A stretch of DNA of 64,000 nt, taken from the NCBI GenBank assembly GCA_001602645.1, contig LUYE01000010.1:1-64000 (forward strand), in the 5' to 3' direction. Position numbers and translations under genes: made by a program. The stretch is from Methanosarcinales archaeon Methan_01. Its GTDB lineage: Archaea; Halobacteriota; Methanosarcinia; Methanotrichales; Methanotrichaceae. The notes beneath the pieces were generated by a model. The model saw nothing but the letters and a program-made list of their open reading frames with translations. It ran no database searches and was not told the DNA's origin. This document shows, piece by piece, positions 7,977 through 16,073 of the stretch (within the stretch, counting starts at the first letter, position 1; every line of letters begins with the position of its first letter).

Positions 7977-8954
7977 TCACCCCTCGAGGATCCTATCTAC
8001 CCACCCCGTCTCACCCTCCTTCCTCCCTCCTCCATCATCTCCTACAACAGTTGCCAAAGCCTCTTGGTGGGGTACGACGAGGTGGTACTTCCTTGCGAAG
8101 TGGTCGAGGAGGTTCTTGACGTCCCTTTCGAGGAGCTCTTGGGCCCTGGGGTCCCTACTGGATACGGCCTGGGGCCAGTCGATGATGACTACCTCCCCGT
8201 CCTCCCCGACGAGGACGTTGTAGGCGCTGAGGTCAGCGTGGACGATCCCCCTCCTCCAGGCAGAGGCCACCTCCTTCAGGATCAGCTCTAAAAAGGGCTC
8301 AGGCTCCTCCAGCTCCACCTTGTAAAGCTCCGCCCCCCCCACATGCTCCATCACCACGGCGTGGTGGCTGAGGGCGACGGGCCTTGGGACCCTCACCTCC
8401 GGATGGAGGGCTTTGAGGGTCCTCCACTCCCTCGCCGCCCCGAGCCTCGCGGCATGGATCCAGGCGCACCGGGGCTGATCTCTCAGGTGGTCCCTCGCCC
8501 TCCGGACGTGCTTGAAGCTAGTCCTCCCCTGGCGGTGGAACTTGACCGCCAGGGGGACGAGGGGTGGCTCGTCCCTATTCGGCGGGGCTCCCGGCTCATC
8601 GGGTCCGGGAGCGCCGCTGCCGAGCGCCTCGAAGACGACCGACTCCTTCCCCACGCCCAGCAGGTCTCCGAGAAAGGCCACCACGTCCCGGTCGACGAGG
8701 TCGGAGAGGGCGACGAGGTCGTAGGCGGCAAAGCCGATCTGGTACCCCTCATAGGGCTCCGTGGTCCTCGATACGAGCTTCTTCTCCACCAGCCTCGAGA
8801 GGCCCGTGCTGGCCCCCTTCGGGGAGAGGCGAGCTATCGCTATCACATCCTCTATAGGGACCCACTCCGAGTGGCGCATCCCCCGTTCGATGGCCTTCAG
8901 GAGGGAGATATCCTTCCGATCCAGCCTCAGGAAAGCATCTGCCAGGTTCTCCAC
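7977..8954 (-). CDS. rio2: Rio2-type atypical protein kinase
   Basis: A 325-residue RIO kinase needed for late maturation of the small ribosomal subunit. The N-terminal ~85 residues form the Rio2-specific winged helix. The nucleotide loop is GVGKESVVFEA (100-110), followed by a proline-rich flexible loop, Lys138 in AVKFHRQG, the catalytic HADLSAYN (239-246) and the metal-binding IIDWPQ with Asp259. It begins at GTG 8954 with no ribosome-binding site; an A/T-rich TATA-like stretch at 8971-8980 suggests a leaderless message. The DUF460 gene follows 25 bases later. Confidence 0.92.
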   Translation of the reverse strand: MENLADAFLRLDRKDISLLKAIERGMRHSEWVPIEDVIAIARLSPKGASTGLSRLVEKKLVSRTTEPYEGYQIGFAAYDLVALSDLVDRDVVAFLGDLLGVGKESVVFEALGSGAPGPDEPGAPPNRDEPPLVPLAVKFHRQGRTSFKHVRRARDHLRDQPRCAWIHAARLGAAREWRTLKALHPEVRVPRPVALSHHAVVMEHVGGAELYKVELEEPEPFLELILKEVASAWRRGIVHADLSAYNVLVGEDGEVVIIDWPQAVSSRDPRAQELLERDVKNLLDHFARKYHLVVPHQEALATVVGDDGGGRKEGETGWVDRILEG

Positions 8955-9102
8955 GAGGAGTTATTTGTCGGTTATAATTGAAATTGGTTTCCGCCATCCG
9001 AGCTTCGGATTTGAAGGGACGGATTTTTCTGGCACTGAATAAAATGAAGGCCCAGAAACCCGCTCCGGGCCCATAAGCCGGCCCGGCCAGATTTCGGCCT
9101 CC

Positions 9103-10302
9103 TCACTGATAGCTCCTCCACCTCGCCTCCAGCTCCGGGTCCTGGAGGGCCTCCACGACGTAGTCGGCGAACTCGGCACCGGTGGCGCCGTCGGAACGGC
9201 CCGTCAGGACTACCTTCCTCTCGTACTGGCCGCAGATGTCGAGGGCCATCTCCAGCCTCCTCGCCTTATCGACGAAGCCTATGTGGCCGAGGAGCATCGC
9301 CGCCGCCCTCATCATGCTGGAGGGGTCGGCATATTGGGCTCGCCCCTCCTCCACCATCCTCGGAGCGGAGCCGTGGATCGCCTCGAACATGGCGTACCTC
9401 TTCCCGATGTTGGCGGAGCCGGCGGTTCCGACGCCGCCCTGGAACTCCGCCGCCTCGTCGGTGATGATGTCGCCGTATAAGTTCGGAAGGACGACGATCC
9501 GGAACTGGGTCCTCCGCTTCGGGTCGACGAGCTTTGCGGCCATGATGTCGATGAACCACTCGTCAAGCTCGATTTCGGGGTAGTCCTTTGCCACCTTCCT
9601 CGCCAACTCCAGGAACTTGCCGTCGCTGGTCTTGATGACGTTAGCCTTGGTGACGGCGGTGACCCGGTCGACCCCGTTCTTCTTGGCGTGCTCGAAGGCC
9701 AGCCTCGCTATCCTCTCCGCCCCCTGGCTGGTCGTCACCGTGAAGTCGAAGGCGATCTCGTCGGTGACGTTGAACCCCCTGCTCCCGAGGATGTACGCCC
9801 CCTCGGTGTTCTCCCTGAAGAAGGTCCAGTCGATCCCCTGGCTGGGGACCTTGACGGGCCGGACGTTGGCGAAGAGGTCCAGCTCCCGGCGCATCGCGAC
9901 GTTCGCGCTCTCCAGGTTCGGCCAGGGGTCCCCCTTCTTCGGGGTCGTCAGAGGCCCCTTGAGGATGGCGTGGCACCTCTTCAGCTCATCGAGGACTCCG
10001 TCGGGGATCGCTTTCATCGCCCTCGCCCTCTCCTCGATAGAGAGGCCGGAGACGTCCGTGATCTCCACCTTCCCTTCCGAGACCTCCGCCTTCAGCATCT
10101 GCTCGAGGACTCTCTTCGCCTCGGCGCTGATGTAGGGGCCGATCCCGTCCCCCCCCACCACTCCGATGACGATGGTTTTGATCATAGAGTAGTCGATCCA
10201 GTCCTCGGCGGCCTTCATCCGCTCCACCCGGTCCATCTGCTCGACGAGGAGTTCCTCGAAGTGGGCCTTCGCCCTCTCAATAGCCTCTCTTCTTCCGCTC
10301 AT
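9103..10302 (-). CDS. Isocitrate dehydrogenase-type NAD(P)-dependent decarboxylating dehydrogenase
   Basis: A 399-residue member of the isocitrate/isopropylmalate dehydrogenase family. The phosphate-binding loop has SANVAMRRELDLFANVRPVK, where Ser-x-Asn followed by Arg residues is the isocitrate-type pattern. NLYGDIITDEAAEFQGG and FEAIHGSAPR complete the substrate and cofactor sites. It has an unusual ~40-residue helical N-terminal extension before VIGVVGGDGIGP. Isocitrate dehydrogenase is the likeliest role (2-oxoglutarate supply in a partial oxidative branch); homoisocitrate or isopropylmalate is less likely. ATG 10302 has GAGGG nine bases upstream; ATG 10311 is the alternative. Confidence 0.8.
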   Translation of the reverse strand: MSGRREAIERAKAHFEELLVEQMDRVERMKAAEDWIDYSMIKTIVIGVVGGDGIGPYISAEAKRVLEQMLKAEVSEGKVEITDVSGLSIEERARAMKAIPDGVLDELKRCHAILKGPLTTPKKGDPWPNLESANVAMRRELDLFANVRPVKVPSQGIDWTFFRENTEGAYILGSRGFNVTDEIAFDFTVTTSQGAERIARLAFEHAKKNGVDRVTAVTKANVIKTSDGKFLELARKVAKDYPEIELDEWFIDIMAAKLVDPKRRTQFRIVVLPNLYGDIITDEAAEFQGGVGTAGSANIGKRYAMFEAIHGSAPRMVEEGRAQYADPSSMMRAAAMLLGHIGFVDKARRLEMALDICGQYERKVVLTGRSDGATGAEFADYVVEALQDPELEARWRSYQ

Positions 10303-10394
10303 CAAATCCATCCCTCATCTGAATCTAGCCTCCCCCTTATCCCCCCCTTTTCTATAATTAACCCTACCTCCGGGGCTTGGAGACCCCACCCATC

Positions 10395-10406
10395 AAAAAT
10401 ATAAAC
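10395..10406 (+). promoter_or_regulatory. TATA box before the 30-residue membrane peptide
   Basis: The sequence AAAAATATAAAC is a good archaeal TATA element. Its centre is 27 bases before ATG 10428, so the transcript would begin at or next to the start codon. It probably drives both the peptide and the nucleotidyltransferase behind it. Confidence 0.5.
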
Positions 10407-10427
10407 TTCGACATCCCAGGCGAGGCC

Positions 10428-10520
10428 ATGGAAACCCAGGAGATAATATTCTACGTCATAATATTCCTGATAGTCTTCATGATCACCCGGATAATAATCA
10501 AGATCAGGCGCGGTTACTGA
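10428..10520 (+). CDS. 30-residue single-span membrane peptide
   Basis: An open frame from ATG 10428 to TGA 10518-10520. The peptide starts METQE, continues with a hydrophobic span of ~20 residues rich in Ile, Phe and Val, and ends with a basic IKIRRGY tail, so an N-out/C-in single-pass orientation is expected. It sits in leaderless position behind a TATA box and stops 10 bases before the nucleotidyltransferase start. That makes it the first cistron of the unit. Its role is unknown; a membrane tether or small regulator of the next enzyme is a guess. Confidence 0.55.
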   Translation: METQEIIFYVIIFLIVFMITRIIIKIRRGY

Positions 10521-10530
10521 TGGAGTTGAG

Positions 10531-11802
10531 GTGAAGATGTTTCCACCGGTAATCGCCACCGTCGGCGGAGGAGGCACCAGACTCTATCCCCTCACCCTCG
10601 ACCAGCCCAAGCCCCTGGTGGACCTCTGCGACACCGCCATCATAGCCACCCTCTTCAGGGTCCTGGCAACCCAGGGGTGCAGGAGGTTCGTCCTGGGGAG
10701 CAAGGGGGCGGAGAACACCCTCCCCCTCAACAACTACTTCAAGGCTGGAGAGGGGTTCTTCAAGAGGCTGGGGATCACCGATATCGAGGAGTTCGCCTAT
10801 CAGCCCCAGTACCCGGACAAGGGAAGCGCGGACTCCCTGAGATACTGCGCGAACTACTTTGACATAAACGAGGATATGCTCGTGGTATCCGGCGACAACG
10901 TCATCGACATCAACCTCAAAAACTTCATTAATTTTCATAGAAATAAGGGGGCGGTCCTCACCGTCGCCCTGAAGGAGCTGGGAGGGGGGGAGGAGATATC
11001 CCAGTACGGGGTCGCCAAGATCGACGACGATCTGAGGATCAGGGGCTTCGTCGAGAAGCCAGCCCCCGGAAAGGAGCCGAGCAGGATGATCAACACCGCC
11101 TTTTACATCTTCTCCCCCGAGATCCGGAAGGTTCTCGCCGATATGGGAGACTCGGCCCGGGACATAGGGGGAGACCTGATCCCCTACCTCACAGAGCAGG
11201 GATACCCCGTCTACGGCTATCCGGTGAAAGGATACTGGATAGACATAGGCACCCCCGAAAGGCTTCTTTCGGCGGCGATGGACTTTCTCGGAGGGAAGGT
11301 GGAGCACTACGCCTTCAGGAACGAGTACCGTCCAGGTCAGTGGATCAACCCCACTACCCTCAGCCGGATGAAAAAGCACCTGGACTCCGGGGATATCGAG
11401 CTCCGGGGGAAGGTCTTCATCGGGAGAAACTGCAACATCGAGAAGGGGGTGATCATCGAAGACTCCCACATCGGCCATACCAGCCTCATCGAGAGGGGTT
11501 CGGTGATCAGAAAGAGCATGGTGATGAGCTTCGCCTCCATAAAGAGGGGATCGTACCTGAACAGGACGATCATGGGGAGGCACTCCACCATCGGGACGAA
11601 ATGCGTCCTCGACGCGGACCAGCCCTTCAACAAGGCCGGGAAGATCCCTGTGGTGGGAGAGAACGTCATCCTCCCCCAGGAGTCGGTGGTGGGGCCGGGG
11701 ACGAGGGTGGCCCCTCTAAAGTACAGCTACAAGATCCTGGCGACGGGGAAGTTCTCGCAGCTGGGAACCGACGACGAAAATATATATTTCTGCGAGAAGT
11801 GA
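10531..11802 (+). CDS. Sugar-phosphate nucleotidyltransferase with left-handed beta-helix tail
   Basis: A 423-residue enzyme of the glucose-1-phosphate thymidylyl/mannose-1-phosphate guanylyltransferase family. The N-terminal domain has the nucleotide-binding signature GGGGTRLYPLTLDQPKPLV, VVSGDNVID for metal binding, FVEKPAPG and a YWIDIGTPE substrate motif. From about residue 270 there are hexapeptide-like repeats (CNIEKGVIIEDSHIG and following) that form a beta-helix. The sugar is undetermined. The start is GTG 10531 (GGAG five bases upstream) or ATG 10537. It follows the 30-residue membrane peptide in the same unit and is probably used for cell-envelope sugars. Confidence 0.82.
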   Translation: MKMFPPVIATVGGGGTRLYPLTLDQPKPLVDLCDTAIIATLFRVLATQGCRRFVLGSKGAENTLPLNNYFKAGEGFFKRLGITDIEEFAYQPQYPDKGSADSLRYCANYFDINEDMLVVSGDNVIDINLKNFINFHRNKGAVLTVALKELGGGEEISQYGVAKIDDDLRIRGFVEKPAPGKEPSRMINTAFYIFSPEIRKVLADMGDSARDIGGDLIPYLTEQGYPVYGYPVKGYWIDIGTPERLLSAAMDFLGGKVEHYAFRNEYRPGQWINPTTLSRMKKHLDSGDIELRGKVFIGRNCNIEKGVIIEDSHIGHTSLIERGSVIRKSMVMSFASIKRGSYLNRTIMGRHSTIGTKCVLDADQPFNKAGKIPVVGENVILPQESVVGPGTRVAPLKYSYKILATGKFSQLGTDDENIYFCEK

Positions 11803-11804
11803 AC

Positions 11805-12038
11805 CTACCAGTAACGCTCCCATCCGCCGGTCTCCAGGGCCCTGACCCTGTACTTTTTGTCGTTCTCGATCAGGAACTTGTGGAGATCTTCTGGGCCCTT
11901 GAAGAAGGACTTGTCCCGCAGGTTGTTGTAGATCTCCTCCGAGGTGAATCCCGAGAGCTGACCCTTGCCGTAGACGATCCTCTCGATGGTGTAATACAAG
12001 TCGTCGAACTTTCTGAGGCTTCCGGTCCATTCTACCAT
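11805..12038 (-). CDS. Small protein, unrecognised
   Basis: A 77-residue protein from ATG 12038, with AAGGTGG five bases upstream on the minus strand, which favours this start over TTG/ATG codons further up. It is rich in aromatic and charged residues (FDDLYYTIERIVYGKG, then WERYW at the end), probably a compact helical domain. I do not recognise a family. It converges with the nucleotidyltransferase (2-base gap) and diverges from the uracil-DNA glycosylase. Confidence 0.55.
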   Translation of the reverse strand: MVEWTGSLRKFDDLYYTIERIVYGKGQLSGFTSEEIYNNLRDKSFFKGPEDLHKFLIENDKKYRVRALETGGWERYW

Positions 12039-12071
12039 TATAACCACCTTGGATGGGCGATTCTGGCTTAA

Positions 12072-12713
12072 ATGAATAAGAACGTTTCGTTCCATGAGGT
12101 GGATCGTACGATGTTCCATGAGGCGGATCATACCATAGTCGATGAGAGCTCGGGAGCGGAGACCCCCCGGAAGGTCAATGGCCCCCTAGACGCCCTTGCC
12201 GAGGTGATCGGATCGTGCCGCCGGTGTCCTCTCTCCGAGGGAAGAACTAAGGCTGTCCCCGGCGAGGGGCCGGCCGGGGCCGAGATCCTCCTGGTTGGCG
12301 AAGCTCCGGGGAGGGACGAGGACCGGCTGGGGAGGCCCTTCGTCGGTAGGGCCGGATCGATCCTCGACCGCTGCCTCCTGGATGCAGGGGTCGATAGGTC
12401 CCGGATCTACATCACCAACGTCGTCAAATGCAGGCCTCCAGGGAACAGGAGGCCGAATAGGACGGAGGTGGAGGCGTGCCGACCCTACCTACTAGCCCAG
12501 TTCGAACTCCTCAGGCCGAAGGTGGTGATCCTGATGGGGAACGCGGCGGCGAGGGCCGTCCTGGACGAGGAGGGGGTAGCCGAACTCCGGGGACGGATCC
12601 ACCGGGATCGGTTCCTCGTCACCTACCATCCAGCCGCCGTTCTAAGAGATGGAAACCTAAGGGCGGCCCTCGTCACCGACCTTCTCGCAGGAAGGAAGAT
12701 GGCAGAGGAGTAG
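12072..12713 (+). CDS. Type-4 uracil-DNA glycosylase with [4Fe-4S] cluster
   Basis: A 213-residue glycosylase that removes uracil from DNA to begin base-excision repair. The cluster cysteines are C49 and C52 (CRRCP) and C120 and C136 (VVKCRPPGNRRP, EACRPYL). Motif A is GEAPGRDED (76-84) with PFVGRAG after it, and motif B is YHPAAVLR (185-192). The first ~40 residues are not part of the fold and contain an eight-residue tandem repeat (FHEVDRTM/FHEADHTI), so the true start may lie further in. ATG 12072 has no clear ribosome-binding site. Confidence 0.88.
   Translation: MNKNVSFHEVDRTMFHEADHTIVDESSGAETPRKVNGPLDALAEVIGSCRRCPLSEGRTKAVPGEGPAGAEILLVGEAPGRDEDRLGRPFVGRAGSILDRCLLDAGVDRSRIYITNVVKCRPPGNRRPNRTEVEACRPYLLAQFELLRPKVVILMGNAAARAVLDEEGVAELRGRIHRDRFLVTYHPAAVLRDGNLRAALVTDLLAGRKMAEE
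12089..12136 (+). repeat. 24-base tandem duplication in the N-terminus of the glycosylase gene
   Basis: Two adjacent 24-base units, 12089-12112 and 12113-12136, match at 21 of 24 positions. The repeat is in frame with the glycosylase and adds eight residues. Confidence 0.7.
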
Positions 12714-12758
12714 ATGGGCCAGATGGGCCGGCGGTGATGCCGTTGGCCGGGCCCAAAA

Positions 12759-14084
12759 TCACTCGCCCCGATCGGCGGTGAAGAGGGCCTTCACCTTCGC
12801 CGATACCTTGGGGAGGGCCAGAACGAAGATCCTGTCCCCTTCCTTCACCTCCGTCTCCGAGGTGGGGATGATCGGCTGGCTGCCCCGCATGATCATCCCG
12901 AGGATCGCACCCTTCGGCATCTTCTCGGCGGCGTTCTTCCCCAGGATCTTCGCCTCCTTCTCGGCCCGAAACTCCAGCACCTCCGTCTCCTCCCTCCCGG
13001 CGGAGATCACCTCCTCTCCGCCCCTGATCAGCTTCAGGACGGCGTCGACGGTCACCCTCCCAGGGCTTATGGCGTGGTCGACTCCCACCATCTCGAAGAG
13101 GTCGATGTAGTCGCTCCTGTCGACCCTCGCCACGATCTTATCTGCCCCCAGCTGCTTTGCCAACAAAGAGCATAGCAGGTTCTTCTCGTCAAAGCCGGTG
13201 ACGGAGAAGACAGCGTCCATCGATCCGGCGTTCTCGGCCTTGATGAGGGAGATATCCGTTCCGTCGCCGTTGAGGATCAGGGTCTCGGGGAGCTCCTCCG
13301 CCAGCTCCTGGCAGCGGACGTTGTCGATCTCCAACAGCTTCAGGTCGAAGTCCATCTTCTCCAGCCACGTGGCGAGGTAGAAGCCGACAACCCCTCCCCC
13401 GACGATCATCACCTTGGAGGAGGCAGTATCCTCATGGATCATCCTCCTCAGCTTCGGCACCGACTTAGAGTCAGAGGTGAGGATCAGTCGGTCCCCGGCC
13501 CTGATCGACTCCTCTTTCCTGGCGATGAGAATCTCCTCTCCCCTCTTGATGGCGGCTAGCTTGCAGTTCTCGGGGAGCTCGAGGCTGGCTATCGGCCCCT
13601 CCAGGGGGGAGCCCTCGGCGACGGCGAGCTCGATCAGCTCGGCCTTCCCGCCAGCGAGCCTCCGACGTTCGACCATCGACGGGAAGTAGAGGTCCTTGAC
13701 GATCCGCTCGGCCATCACCAGCTCCGGACAGATCATGAGGCCGATACCGATCTGTTTTCGGTCCTTCATCGGCTGGTCGATGTAGTCGGAGTTGCTGACC
13801 CGAGCAATGGTCCTCTCGACGCCCAGGTGGCTTGCGGTGATGCATGTGATGATGTTCACCTCGTCGTTTCCGGTTACGGCGACGACGATGTCCGCGTCCT
13901 GGATCCCGGCCTCCATCAGGAGCTGGGCGTTGGCGGCGTTCCCCTGGAGGACCTTGACGTCGATCTCCTCCAGCCGCTCGCAGGCTCTGCTGTTCTGATC
14001 GATTACTGTGACGTCATAATCGCCAGATAGCTCGCGTGCCAGGTGGTAACCGACATCGCCAGCCCCGGTGATAAATATGTGCAT
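12759..14084 (-). CDS. trkA: TrkA-type potassium transport regulator with two NAD-binding domains
   Basis: A 441-residue peripheral membrane protein that gates Trk/Ktr potassium channels in response to nucleotides. It has the full-length duplicated layout. The first RCK/Rossmann domain opens with FITGAGDVGYHLARELS. A TrkA-C domain lies around residues 135-215. The second Rossmann domain starts near 225 with MIVGGGVVGFYLATWLE, and a final TrkA-C domain follows. ATG 14084 is preceded by GGAGGGAT. The TrkH/TrkG membrane partner is not adjacent and must lie elsewhere. Confidence 0.9.
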   Translation of the reverse strand: MHIFITGAGDVGYHLARELSGDYDVTVIDQNSRACERLEEIDVKVLQGNAANAQLLMEAGIQDADIVVAVTGNDEVNIITCITASHLGVERTIARVSNSDYIDQPMKDRKQIGIGLMICPELVMAERIVKDLYFPSMVERRRLAGGKAELIELAVAEGSPLEGPIASLELPENCKLAAIKRGEEILIARKEESIRAGDRLILTSDSKSVPKLRRMIHEDTASSKVMIVGGGVVGFYLATWLEKMDFDLKLLEIDNVRCQELAEELPETLILNGDGTDISLIKAENAGSMDAVFSVTGFDEKNLLCSLLAKQLGADKIVARVDRSDYIDLFEMVGVDHAISPGRVTVDAVLKLIRGGEEVISAGREETEVLEFRAEKEAKILGKNAAEKMPKGAILGMIMRGSQPIIPTSETEVKEGDRIFVLALPKVSAKVKALFTADRGE

Positions 14085-14212
14085 CAAATCCCTCCGATCC
14101 CGTTCCTAACGCCGGGAGCGATGATGAGCGAAGATTAGATCATGCCACCGGGAAAAGGCTTTCGAGTGGAGCGGGCAACTGGGGTCAAGGCCATGCGCCT
14201 GGAGGGATGAGG

Positions 14213-14932
14213 ATGGCATCTTTCGAAGATCTCTGCCGGTGGTTTGGAGCGCTGGAGGGGGTAGTGGTGGCCTTCTCGGGGGGGGTGGACAGCTCGGTCC
14301 TGGCGGCGGCGGCCAGACTCGCCGCAGGGGATCGAGCCATCGCCGCCATCGTCAAGACGGAGCTATTATCCGCGGCGGACCTGGCGAACGCTCGAAAGGT
14401 CGCCTCCGAGATCGGGATCGAGCACGTAATCGTTGAGGCTGAAGTCCTGGACCTCGTGGAGATCTCTGAAAACCTCCCCGATAGATGTCGAATCTGTAAG
14501 AGGATGATGGCCAAAAGGCTCCTAGAACTGGCGAGAATTCGGGGGGCGGAGATCGTCGTAGACGGCACCAACGCCTCCGATCGTCTGGAGGATCGGCCTG
14601 GCATGAGATCCCTCCTGGAGGCGGGCATCAGGATGCCCCTCCGGGAGGTGGGGGCGACGAAGGAGATGGTCCGAGAGATGGCGACGGCCTTGGGGCTCTC
14701 CAACGCCGATCGGCCTTCCAGGTCCTGCCTCGCCCCCAGGATTGAGGGCCCCCTCAGCCCCGAAAGGCTGAGGCGGGTCGAGGCTGCCGAGGAGCTTCTC
14801 CCCCTCGGCTGGCGGGTTTTAGATAGGGGAGATCGGCTCGAGGTGGAGGTTCCCGCTGGCTGCAGGCTGACCGAAGAGGCCGTCGCTGGCCTCAAGAGCC
14901 TCGGATACCGGGTGATCCTGGATGAAGGATGA
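14213..14932 (+). CDS. larE: LarE-type ATP-dependent sulfur transferase, three-cysteine form
   Basis: A 239-residue PP-loop protein. SGGVDSS at 22-28 is the ATP pyrophosphatase loop. The LarE signature RPSRSCLAPRI contains C172, the position of the sulfur-donating Cys in LarE, which converts the dicarboxylated pyridinium to a dithiocarboxylate in nickel-pincer cofactor synthesis. C92 and C95 (RCRICK) together with C172 fit the subclass proposed to hold a [4Fe-4S] cluster instead of sacrificing its own Cys. GGAGGG ends right at ATG 14207, so ATG 14213 is the better start. LarC is coded 25 kb away; LarB and LarA are not seen. Confidence 0.85.
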   Translation: MASFEDLCRWFGALEGVVVAFSGGVDSSVLAAAARLAAGDRAIAAIVKTELLSAADLANARKVASEIGIEHVIVEAEVLDLVEISENLPDRCRICKRMMAKRLLELARIRGAEIVVDGTNASDRLEDRPGMRSLLEAGIRMPLREVGATKEMVREMATALGLSNADRPSRSCLAPRIEGPLSPERLRRVEAAEELLPLGWRVLDRGDRLEVEVPAGCRLTEEAVAGLKSLGYRVILDEG

Positions 14933-15058
14933 CGTCCCTCAGAGGGTGGCGGTCTCCGATAAGATCTCCAAACCCCCGGACCAGATCGACGAGGGCTCCG
15001 GCCTGATCCTCTAGGCCAGAAACAGCTATTTCTATCATCATGCCGATCATCCGTCAGG

Positions 15059-16036
15059 ATGGAGATTCGAGAGGAAGAGTTCGGAAAGATGATCGGTGGT
15101 CGAAAGAGGGTCCTTTACCTCTGCCACAAGAACGCCGACCCGGATGCCTTGGGGGCAGCTTTCTCCCTCCGGGAGGCCTTCGGGGGTGACCTGGCGGCGG
15201 TGGAGGGGGTGAGCAAGACCGGAGGAAGCCTCCTGGAGGCGATCGGAGCGGAGGTATTGATCGATCCATCCGTCGAGGAGTACGATCTGGTGGTGGTTGT
15301 CGACACGGCGGTGGGGCTTCAGATTGGGGACCTCCCCCTCAAAGATTACGCTGTGATAGATCATCACCAGGAGGGTGACCTGCTGGATGGGGCGATCTTC
15401 CAGATCCAGAGGGCCGCCGACTCCACCTCTGAGATCGCCTGGGAGATTTTGGATAAAAGCGGGATCGGCCCGAGCCGGGAGGCGGCCCTCGCCCTTCTGG
15501 TGGGGATAATCACCGATACCGGAAGGTTCAAACACGCCCAAGCCTCCTCCTTCCGGACGGTGGCCGAGATCCTGGAGAGGTCGGATCTGGACTACGCCGA
15601 GGCCCTGGAGGTCCTCTCTCGGGTCCCGACCGACACTTCGAGGAGGATCGCCCTCCTGCGAGCCGCCTCTCGGGCCGAGATAGAGTGGAAGGGGGAATGG
15701 ATCGTCGTCACCTCGGAGGTCGGAGCCTTCGAGGGCTCCGCGGCGATGACCCTCGTCGAGATCGGGGCCGACGTCGCCCTCGTCGGGGGAGCCCACGGCG
15801 ACCTCTGCAGGATCAGCGGTCGGGCGAGGAGGGGCGCCGTCCTCGCCGGCCTTGACCTCTCGGCGATCCTCGAGGAGGTGGGGAGGGCGGCCGGGGGATC
15901 CGGGGGCGGCCACCGGGGAGCCGCCGGCCTGGAGGCTCCGGGAACCCCCAAGGAGATCCTAGCCGAAGTCAGGGTTCTGGTCCTGGAGGCCCTGGCAGGG
16001 CAGCGGCCCCACGGGGACGGCGATCCCTCCCCTTAA
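15059..16036 (+). CDS. DHH/DHHA1 family phosphoesterase
   Basis: A 325-residue protein with the DHH domain signature NADPDA (25-30), the VVVVDTA strand, the DHH-like IDHHQ, and a DHHA1 domain with GGGHR at 282-286. Such proteins hydrolyse nanoRNA, pAp or cyclic dinucleotides; archaeal relatives are oligoribonuclease-like or RecJ-like. The exact substrate cannot be read from the sequence. It is free-standing: the gene behind it is convergent. Confidence 0.82.
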   Translation: MEIREEEFGKMIGGRKRVLYLCHKNADPDALGAAFSLREAFGGDLAAVEGVSKTGGSLLEAIGAEVLIDPSVEEYDLVVVVDTAVGLQIGDLPLKDYAVIDHHQEGDLLDGAIFQIQRAADSTSEIAWEILDKSGIGPSREAALALLVGIITDTGRFKHAQASSFRTVAEILERSDLDYAEALEVLSRVPTDTSRRIALLRAASRAEIEWKGEWIVVTSEVGAFEGSAAMTLVEIGADVALVGGAHGDLCRISGRARRGAVLAGLDLSAILEEVGRAAGGSGGGHRGAAGLEAPGTPKEILAEVRVLVLEALAGQRPHGDGDPSP

Positions 16037-16073
16037 GGCCGTTCTTTTCACCCCTCTATGCCGGGACCGCGGG

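Noticed and set aside
6959-8119. 386-codon plus-strand frame
   Set aside because: Antisense to the DUF460 and Rio2 genes; composition (Pro, Gly, His, Asp-rich) is that of a shadow frame.
10504-11583. 359-codon minus-strand frame
   Set aside because: Antisense to the sugar nucleotidyltransferase and without motif.
14922-15014. 30-codon frame after larE (begins MKDDVPQRVAV)
   Set aside because: It overlaps the larE end and has no Shine-Dalgarno of its own or hydrophobic core; too short to support.
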